IMG/VR virus record: IMGVR_UViG_3300035698_007952
Location: 1 to 35,582 of that record
Source: a virus
Direction: 5' to 3' (one strand)
Length of the DNA stretch: 35,582 nt
Shown here: in pieces, positions 30,245 to 35,582 of the stretch
Layout: each line of letters begins with the position of its first letter
Position numbering within the stretch: the stretch's first letter is position 1
Translations under genes and position numbers: made by a program
The notes under the pieces: generated by a model
Told to the model about the DNA's origin: nothing
Databases searched by the model: none
The model's input: the letters and a program-made list of their open reading frames with translations, nothing else

Positions 30245-31015
30245 ATGAAAATAAAAGAAAAATTTTGGGTAGGAACGTTCATATCTTTATGGGTTCTAGT
30301 AAGTACAGTCAGCACATTTCACGCTGTTGAATTCTTTGGATTATCAAACAACTTATTCTTCTCTTGGTGTATTGCAATAGGATTTGAAATTGGTGCAATG
30401 GCATCATTAGGTGGATTACTTTTAGATAAAGGTAATAAAACAATAGTATGGGTTTTATTCATAATATTGACAGCATTTCAGATACATGGAAACATGTACT
30501 ATGCTTGGACACACGCTGGAGACTTAACTAATTGGACTAACTTGCTTGATTTAGCTGATGAAGACCCTAACTTTACAAAAAGAGTATTTTCTTTTATTAG
30601 TGGTGGTATTCTACCTTTAATATCATTAGGATTCATTAAGTCTTTAATGGATTATATGAAACCTAAAATTGAGGGTGCAAGTGATGCTACAAGTGAGGGT
30701 GTATTAAAAATACCTGAAGATACCATTCCTTATAATAAAGATTATTGGTTAGGTAATACCCCTGGTTCAAAGGACATAGAATCATTTGGTGCAAGTGGAC
30801 AAACAGGACCAAGTGATGTTGAGGTGTTAAAAGGAATTAACAATACGACAGGTGAAGAATTTGATTGTGAACCAATGACAGCAGAAAAGGAAGCTAAACT
30901 GTTTCCTTATATAGAAAAGAAACCATCTGAATTAAATACAAAGAGAGTGCCTAATAAACTAGGTGACATTATTGAAAATGCAGAAAAGACTGTTGAATCA
31001 ATAGGAGAAAAATAA
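30245..31015 (+). CDS. Membrane protein with four predicted helices
   Basis: A 256-residue protein. Hydrophobic segments lie at about 8-28 (TFISLWVLVSTVST), 38-60 (LFFSWCIAIGFEIG), 66-86 (IVWVLFIILTAF) and 118-137 (SGGILPLISLGF), leaving a long, polar, probably cytoplasmic C-terminus (from about 140). No family recognised. The polar tail is Gly/Ser/Thr-rich (GASDATSEG; GASGQTGPSD) and ends with charged residues. It precedes the collagen-like and glycosyltransferase genes. A role at the host membrane, such as lysis control or superinfection exclusion, is possible but no holin signature is visible. Confidence 0.6.
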   Translation: MKIKEKFWVGTFISLWVLVSTVSTFHAVEFFGLSNNLFFSWCIAIGFEIGAMASLGGLLLDKGNKTIVWVLFIILTAFQIHGNMYYAWTHAGDLTNWTNLLDLADEDPNFTKRVFSFISGGILPLISLGFIKSLMDYMKPKIEGASDATSEGVLKIPEDTIPYNKDYWLGNTPGSKDIESFGASGQTGPSDVEVLKGINNTTGEEFDCEPMTAEKEAKLFPYIEKKPSELNTKRVPNKLGDIIENAEKTVESIGEK

Positions 31016-31024
31016 GAACAATAA

Positions 31025-32062
31025 ATGTCTAGTACTACTAAATGTGTAATAAGAATAGATGAAAGAGGACCAAGAGTTGAATCTAATGGTACAGTAATCG
31101 CAAGTGATTTAAAATTAACTTTAAAGGATTATATCCCAGAAGTTTCTAATTGGACTACTTGGAATGGAATATTAAATGTAGGTGATGAAATCAACATAAC
31201 AACACCTTATAAATTTATCGCTGTAAGAGCAAGAAATACAGGAACAGAAACAAAAAGCGCTATTAATGGTGGTTCTGATGGAAGTGTTAACTTAGTTAGT
31301 GCATGTTTACCAGCAAACAATTCACTTTCAAGTAATTGTGGTTGTAATGGTGGTGACGAAGTTTCATCAGAAGTTGTTTTAGATTTCGAAATGAATCAAT
31401 TCACTAATTATGATTTATCTTTAGATACTTTGTATAGTGACAATGAATATATTTTTGATTGTACACATGGACCAACAGCAATGGGAGTTACAGGATGGAT
31501 TGGATGCACGGGTTGTACTGGAGCAACAGGATATACTGGACCAGCAGGAGCAACAGGCGCCACTTGTTCATTAGAAGATAATACACCAGCAAAAGGTGTT
31601 TATAATTTCATTTTCAGTGGTGTAATGAGAGATAACAAATTTATCTTTAAAACAGATGATGCTGAAAATAATTATAAATGTGGTTTAGAATACCATGCTT
31701 ATGTGAAAGCAGATAACAATAAAATACTTTTCGTATTTGATGATACACATGGTAAATGGGTGATTGTCAGACTAGACGAAAATATAAGTGATATTATAAA
31801 AAATATTATTGGATATAATGTCATTGAACTAATAGAGTGGTCAGAAACAAATGAAAACTATAAAGATAGTAATATTTCAATCCCTACTTCTATTGGATAT
31901 ACTGGTACTAACACGTATGAAGGTTCTGTTTCTGAACTAGATGCTGATATGCCAGTAACATTTAAGTTGAATAGTTTGTTTATAATGGAATCTAAGACCT
32001 TTACGGGTAAGATTACATCAAGAGTAAATAATCTAGATGTAAACGTAATGTTAGCAATATGA
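31025..32062 (+). CDS. Collagen-like virion protein
   Basis: A 345-residue protein with a short Gly-x-y tract at residues about 157-180, including GCTGCTGATGYTGPAGATGAT-type triplets (8 units). Such tracts form trimeric collagen-like stalks in phage fibres. An N-terminal beta region (1-60), a Cys/Gly stretch (SNCGCNGGDEVS, near 101) and a C-terminal beta domain (about 190-345) flank it. It is likely a fibre or decoration protein. It is not a full-length receptor-binding protein because no chaperone domain is seen. The neighbouring glycosyltransferase could modify its hydroxyl residues, but this is inference. Confidence 0.7.
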   Translation: MSSTTKCVIRIDERGPRVESNGTVIASDLKLTLKDYIPEVSNWTTWNGILNVGDEINITTPYKFIAVRARNTGTETKSAINGGSDGSVNLVSACLPANNSLSSNCGCNGGDEVSSEVVLDFEMNQFTNYDLSLDTLYSDNEYIFDCTHGPTAMGVTGWIGCTGCTGATGYTGPAGATGATCSLEDNTPAKGVYNFIFSGVMRDNKFIFKTDDAENNYKCGLEYHAYVKADNNKILFVFDDTHGKWVIVRLDENISDIIKNIIGYNVIELIEWSETNENYKDSNISIPTSIGYTGTNTYEGSVSELDADMPVTFKLNSLFIMESKTFTGKITSRVNNLDVNVMLAI

Positions 32063-32089
32063 TTAATTTAATACCTAAATATATACAAA

Positions 32090-32347
32090 ATGAGTGAACA
32101 AGAAAAAAGAGTAACAAATTTACAACAAGCATTGTCTATATTAGCACAAGGTTGTGAACTAGGAAGAAGTAAAGGAATTTACGACTGGGCAGACTTAAAT
32201 TTAATCGGTCAAGCACTAAGTGTTGTTGATGCCGTTCAAAAAGATGCTGCAGATAAACATGCACAAAATGTTACTGAAAGTAATGATGGTGATGCACCTG
32301 AAATTGAATCAGAAACTGCACCTATTATTTTAGACCCTAAAACCTAA
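32090..32347 (+). CDS. Small hypothetical protein
   Basis: An 85-residue acidic protein. A helical first half (LQQALSILAQGCELGRSKG) is followed by a predicted disordered acidic tail (NDGDAPEIESETAPIILD). It lies between the collagen-like and glycosyltransferase genes with 4 bases to the next ATG. The CTAAATATA just before it resembles the late motif. Function unknown. Confidence 0.6.
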   Translation: MSEQEKRVTNLQQALSILAQGCELGRSKGIYDWADLNLIGQALSVVDAVQKDAADKHAQNVTESNDGDAPEIESETAPIILDPKT

Positions 32348-32351
32348 GTAC

Positions 32352-33578
32352 ATGAAAGATAGTGTAGTATTAACTATGATAGTAAAGAACGAAGAGCACG
32401 TAATTGAACGTGCTCTCAATTCTTGCTACAAGATGGTTGATTCTTATTGCATAGTAGATACAGGTTCAACAGACAACACCAAACAAAAGATTAAAGATTT
32501 CTTTGATAGTAAAGGGATAGAAGGTAAAATTGTTGATTTTGAATTTACTAACTTTGAAGAATGTAGAAACCAAAGCATAGAACATGCAAAAGATTTAGGC
32601 ACATACGGATTTTGGATGGATGCTGACGAAGAATTGAAATTAGACAAAACGTTTAATAAATTAATTTTTCTTCAACAACTAGAAAAAACAAAACCAGACC
32701 AATTAGTAATTGATTGTGAATATGGTAAAATGAAATACCAAAGAGCACAATTTTATAAACTTAGTTCAAATTGGTATTGGTATGGACCTGTTCATGAGGT
32801 CTTAAAAACAGAAAAGAAAAATGTAAAGATTGAACCGTTTGTATTTGGTCACACATTTATCACACCAGATGGTAATTCTTGGCAAACAGATGATTTGTCT
32901 AAGAAATATGAAGACCACGCTAAAATACTTTTACAATATCAAAAAGATAACAACTGGGAAGACCCTCGTTGGACATTTTATTTAGCACAATCATATAGAG
33001 ATGCTGCAAACATCGTTCTAGAAAAATTACCTAAAGATGAAAGAGGATTAGAACTTTGTGGTAAAGGTATTCATTACTATGAAGAAAGAACTAAAGTAAA
33101 AGGTGGATTTTATCAAGAAGTCTACTATTCACAATTACAACTTGCAAGATTAAGTTTTCATACAAGTACTAATGAATACATTATGCAATTGTTGATGACT
33201 TGTGAAGAATTGAACGTAGATAAAAGATGTGAGCATTTATTCAATCTAGCATCATTCTTACAATCAAGTCAATTACATCAAAATGCAATGATGTATCTTA
33301 AAAAAGCATTATTGTATATTAAAGAAGGTTCTAACAATTGTCTATTTATAGAAAAATTTGTTTACGACTGGGCAATATATGATATGTATGGTGTTTCTTT
33401 ATTTTACACAGGTGATTTAGAGAACTCATTGAAATATTTCAAATACGCACAAAAAAAGATTAAAGAAAATGGAAACGGCACAGATACTGACTTTGAAAGG
33501 GTTTCAAATAACGTTAAATCCGCTGAGGCTGAGATACAAAAACGTAGTAATATTTCTCAAAAAGGAATCAGAATCTAA
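32352..33578 (+). CDS. Family 2 glycosyltransferase with TPR-like C-terminus
   Basis: A 408-residue protein. The GT-A domain shows SVVLTMIVKNEEHVIERAL (4-22), CIVDTGSTDNT (near 33), FEECRNQSIEHA (near 67) and the metal-binding GFWMDADEEL (near 87), then NWYWYGPVHE (near 138) with the acceptor-side His-Glu. Residues about 190-390 form helical pairs of TPR type (e.g. RWTFYLAQSYRDAAN; LFYTGDLENSLKYFKYAQKK), commonly seen in this SPBc2/TPR-linked GT2 group. Likely acts on protein or cell-wall acceptors; the substrate is unknown. It is the second glycosyltransferase in the window. Confidence 0.85.
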   Translation: MKDSVVLTMIVKNEEHVIERALNSCYKMVDSYCIVDTGSTDNTKQKIKDFFDSKGIEGKIVDFEFTNFEECRNQSIEHAKDLGTYGFWMDADEELKLDKTFNKLIFLQQLEKTKPDQLVIDCEYGKMKYQRAQFYKLSSNWYWYGPVHEVLKTEKKNVKIEPFVFGHTFITPDGNSWQTDDLSKKYEDHAKILLQYQKDNNWEDPRWTFYLAQSYRDAANIVLEKLPKDERGLELCGKGIHYYEERTKVKGGFYQEVYYSQLQLARLSFHTSTNEYIMQLLMTCEELNVDKRCEHLFNLASFLQSSQLHQNAMMYLKKALLYIKEGSNNCLFIEKFVYDWAIYDMYGVSLFYTGDLENSLKYFKYAQKKIKENGNGTDTDFERVSNNVKSAEAEIQKRSNISQKGIRI

Positions 33579-33765
33579 TGATGATGTAATCTTTTCTTTT
33601 GGGGAAAATAAACTTAAATTGTATCGAAATCCTTACGGTCCCATTTATTATAGAAATGGTGATAAGAATGACTTATGTTTCAATATAAACGGATTTCGTA
33701 AGATATTAAATAAATTTGAAATGAATGAAGATTCTATAACAGTTACTTTTCACAATGGACAATAA
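33469..33765 (+). CDS. Small hypothetical protein, start uncertain
   Basis: A frame of 98 codons, overlapping the end of the glycosyltransferase by 110 bases if the ATG at 33469 is used. The protein-like part starts near 33560 (ESNDDVIFSFGENKLKLY, then RNPYGPIYYRNGDKNDLCF) and has no ATG of its own. Either it uses a non-ATG start, the long overlap is real, or its true front has been lost. Its last bases overlap the next gene's ATG. Function unknown. Confidence 0.45.
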   Translation: METAQILTLKGFQITLNPLRLRYKNVVIFLKKESESNDDVIFSFGENKLKLYRNPYGPIYYRNGDKNDLCFNINGFRKILNKFEMNEDSITVTFHNGQ

Positions 33766-34114
33766 ACAAATAACATATTTCAATTCAACACAAAAGTTGT
33801 TACAGAACTTAGAAAACTGTACAGCTAAAGAAATAGATAGTGATTTTGTACAAGAAGCATTGAAGACTTTAATTAGTATCATGCAAACACAAAACTCATT
33901 CATTGAATATCTTGTTGAACTAGATGATAACATGGAACTAGTTGAAGACGATACTCCTATTATTAAAGGTATGATATGCTACATTCGTGGTAGAAAGAAA
34001 TTCGGTAAAATCATTAATATTGATGCAGAATCTAACATTTACACATTGAAAGTGTTAGGTTCTACCGAAAAAAGTGGAATACTAAGAGTGACTAAAAAGG
34101 ACTTTAATATTTAG
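33755..34114 (+). CDS. Hypothetical 119-residue protein
   Basis: A small acidic protein, MDNKQITYFNSTQKLLQNL onward. A helical first half (FVQEALKTLISIMQTQNSFI) leads to a beta-rich end with a basic strand (MICYIRGRKKFGKIINID), which looks like a small barrel. No family identified. It overlaps the previous gene by 11 bases. The TTAAATA motif downstream of its stop serves the next gene. Confidence 0.6.
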   Translation: MDNKQITYFNSTQKLLQNLENCTAKEIDSDFVQEALKTLISIMQTQNSFIEYLVELDDNMELVEDDTPIIKGMICYIRGRKKFGKIINIDAESNIYTLKVLGSTEKSGILRVTKKDFNI

Positions 34115-34115
34115 A

Positions 34116-34122
34116 TTAAATA
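34116..34122 (+). promoter_or_regulatory. Late promoter-like TTAAATA before the baseplate gene
   Basis: Follows the previous stop and ends 21 bases before the ATG at 34144. Confidence 0.5.
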
Positions 34123-34143
34123 CAATACATAAAATTTTACAAT

Positions 34144-35175
34144 ATGAACAAAGACAACGAAAAATTATCACCACAAGAACAAGCATTACGTGGAATGGAT
34201 AATGAACCAAAGATAACAGAATCAGACGCACAAGGTTTATCAGATTTAGAAAATGCTGCAAGTACTCCTATTGTTGTACCTGAGGAAAAGGTTACATCTC
34301 TAGGTAAATCTGAACGAATTGATTATTCTAAACAATCAGTTGATGAAACAGAATTAAGACATGGATTCTTTTCTGTAAAAACAGAAGATTTCCCATCAAA
34401 AGGTAGATTCTACCCAGTAGGTACTAAAGTTAGAATCAAAGCTGCAACAACAAAAGACATTAGAACTTTTTCTGCACTTGATGAAAACAATCCTTATGAA
34501 GTAGATGAAGCACTTGTTGAATTATTAAGTAATTGTGTACGAGTTTCGTTTCCTCAAAGAGTTGCATCTTGGAAAGATATTCTAGAAGAGGATAGATTAA
34601 ACCTAATCCTTAGTATCAGAGAATTAACATTTGCTAATGGTGAAAACAAAATCGCATTTAAAGTAAAGTGTGAATCTTGTGGAACAGAAAACGAAATGTC
34701 AATCACTAATGAAAACTTTCAAAAGAGAGAGATTAATGAAAAAATTGCTAAATACTACTCTAGTACTGAAAGACAATTCAATATTATAACAAAAACTTGG
34801 GGAACTATTAACATGAAACCACCAACAATTGGTATCATGAGAGTTCTTAATAAGTATATCAAGTCTTTACAAGAAAATAAAGAAAATATCAAGGAATATT
34901 TACCGTTCTTGAAAACCCTACCTTATATGGTAGAGGAATGGAGAGGTTTCAGTCTTGATAACATAAATAACTACAGAATGGAATTCCTTAGATGGGACAC
35001 AGATAAATTCTTAGCATTCAGTAAGTTGGTGGAATTAGCACAAATTTCTGTAAAAGAAAAAATGTTAAAACTATGCGATAAATGTCATGACCCAATTGAA
35101 GCAGAAATTGAATTACCAACAGGTATTAAAGGACTATTCATTGAGGACAACATCTTAGATGATGAATTGATGTAA
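34144..35175 (+). CDS. 26: Baseplate hub/assembly protein (gp26-like, T4_baseplate family)
   Basis: A 343-residue protein (T4 gp26 is 208, so longer by a disordered N-terminus of about 75 residues). Core: FPSKGRFYPVGTKVRIKAAT (83-102), then LSNCVRVSF and a D-R-x-x-L-I-L-x-I-R block (EEDRLNLILSIRELTF, near 151), followed by KVKCESCGTENEM and a second pair LKLCDKCHDPIEAEIELP, giving two C-x-x-C zinc-type sites. This order matches the T4 baseplate family that acts in hub assembly. It is preceded by a late-type motif and followed by a strong terminator. Whether it is the structural subunit or a chaperone-like factor is open. Confidence 0.65.
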   Translation: MNKDNEKLSPQEQALRGMDNEPKITESDAQGLSDLENAASTPIVVPEEKVTSLGKSERIDYSKQSVDETELRHGFFSVKTEDFPSKGRFYPVGTKVRIKAATTKDIRTFSALDENNPYEVDEALVELLSNCVRVSFPQRVASWKDILEEDRLNLILSIRELTFANGENKIAFKVKCESCGTENEMSITNENFQKREINEKIAKYYSSTERQFNIITKTWGTINMKPPTIGIMRVLNKYIKSLQENKENIKEYLPFLKTLPYMVEEWRGFSLDNINNYRMEFLRWDTDKFLAFSKLVELAQISVKEKMLKLCDKCHDPIEAEIELPTGIKGLFIEDNILDDELM

Positions 35176-35200
35176 AACTAGTCAAAACCAGTTTATATAA

Positions 35201-35231
35201 AGACTATCAAGAAATTGGTAGTCTTTTTTTT
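35201..35231 (+). terminator. Rho-independent terminator with GAAA tetraloop
   Basis: AGACTATCAA (35201-35210) pairs with TTGGTAGTCT (35215-35224, one G-T pair) around GAAA, followed by eight T. Confidence 0.92.
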
Positions 35232-35234
35232 GGG

Positions 35235-35241
35235 TTAAATA
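35235..35241 (+). promoter_or_regulatory. Late promoter-like TTAAATA
   Basis: Lies 3 bases after the terminator and ends 18 bases before the ATG of the last gene. Confidence 0.5.
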
Positions 35242-35259
35242 TAGTACAATAATTAGTAT

Positions 35260-35582
35260 ATGAGAACACCAACAGTTAGACTTAGATTGAAAGATGTATT
35301 TAAGGCATTTCAAATAGATTTAAGGGCATTTTATAAGAATAGGGTTTATGTACAACACCATTTACATATACAACCTTCTGAAATTGACAACCTATGTTAT
35401 TATGAATATCAATGGATGGTTAAAGACCTTGTAGAGATGTTGAAAGAGCAAAACGGGGATAAATCAGGTAGTCAAGAACAAGCAAACGAACAGATGGATA
35501 AAATGAAATCTTCTGCAAGTAAATACACGAAAGGGTTTGGTGGTAACAATATGCCAAAATTAGGCAGTTTCAAAATGCCGAA
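35260..35582 (+). CDS. Partial gene, possible baseplate assembly protein
   Basis: Starts MRTPTVRLRLKDVFKAF and runs open to the window end (107 codons seen; the 3' part is missing). The helical front, with QPSEIDNLCYYEYQWMVKDL (near 38-57), then a Gln/Ser/Lys-rich linker, is followed by KYTKGFGGNNMPKLGSFKM. The P-S-E-I-D-x-L-x-x-Y-E-x-x-W motif resembles small tail-assembly proteins next to gp26-like genes in other myoviruses (gp51-like position), but this is a positional guess. Confidence 0.6.
   Translation, partial: MRTPTVRLRLKDVFKAFQIDLRAFYKNRVYVQHHLHIQPSEIDNLCYYEYQWMVKDLVEMLKEQNGDKSGSQEQANEQMDKMKSSASKYTKGFGGNNMPKLGSFKMP

Noticed and set aside
1-35582. CRISPR arrays, rRNA, tRNA genes or insertion sequences
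   Set aside because: No regularly spaced repeats, tRNA cloverleafs, rRNA-like stretches or transposase genes were seen on either strand.

Overview
This AT-rich window reads as part of the genome of a large tailed phage of the T4 type (contractile-tail myovirus). The identifications rest on motifs read in the sequence: a family B DNA polymerase, sliding clamp (gp45-like), clamp loader (gp44 and probable gp62), UvsX recombinase, gp41 helicase, gp46/gp47 recombination nuclease, RNase H/flap nuclease, late sigma factor (gp55-like), head-completion nuclease (gp4-like), portal (gp20-like), prohead protease (gp21-like), major capsid protein (gp23-like) and a gp26-like baseplate protein. Almost all genes lie on the + strand, packed tightly. 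Start codons are preceded by A-rich tracts rather than Shine-Dalgarno sequences, as in phages of Bacteroidota, so a flavobacterium-like host is plausible but not proven.

Layout. 1-950: a glycosyltransferase on the - strand. 960-5472: DNA polymerase in three pieces, with the clamp gene lodged between the first and second. 5487-7679: UvsX in two pieces. 7777-8720: two small genes, the second possibly a packaged head protein. 8806-10765: gp41 helicase in two pieces. 10766-14941: a homing-endonuclease remnant, gp47, a deoxyribosyltransferase-like gene and gp46. 15029-25109: late genes (a gp15-like tail protein, gp55, gp4, portal, a protease-scaffold fusion, capsid). 25196-30235: a core-like protein, an unknown pair, then clamp loader and RNase H. 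30245-35582: membrane protein, collagen-like protein, glycosyltransferase-TPR protein and baseplate genes. The last gene runs off the window.

The most striking system is a set of three different naturally split inteins in three replication/recombination genes. Each is inserted exactly in an active-site motif: polymerase motif C (YIDTD|S), the UvsX P-loop (GESG|SGKT), and the helicase Q-T-N-R|S-G motif. Each half-gene ends in, or starts with, an intein half, so functional polymerase, recombinase and helicase would need protein trans-splicing. The UvsX intein is split very early (29 residues + 156), the rare atypical architecture. The UvsX and helicase gaps hold decayed pieces resembling a Vsr-type homing endonuclease, the 'fractured gene' arrangement. 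The polymerase gap has been reduced to 77 bases with a hairpin. The polymerase also has a second, intein-free break in the fingers domain.

Other points of note are a late sigma factor with a large insertion inside its core-binding region, a recurrent TTAAATA motif before late genes, a prohead protease fused to a scaffold-like domain, a dispersed hairpin repeat after the clamp and gp46 genes, and three small genes that each look broken by one base at a homopolymer.
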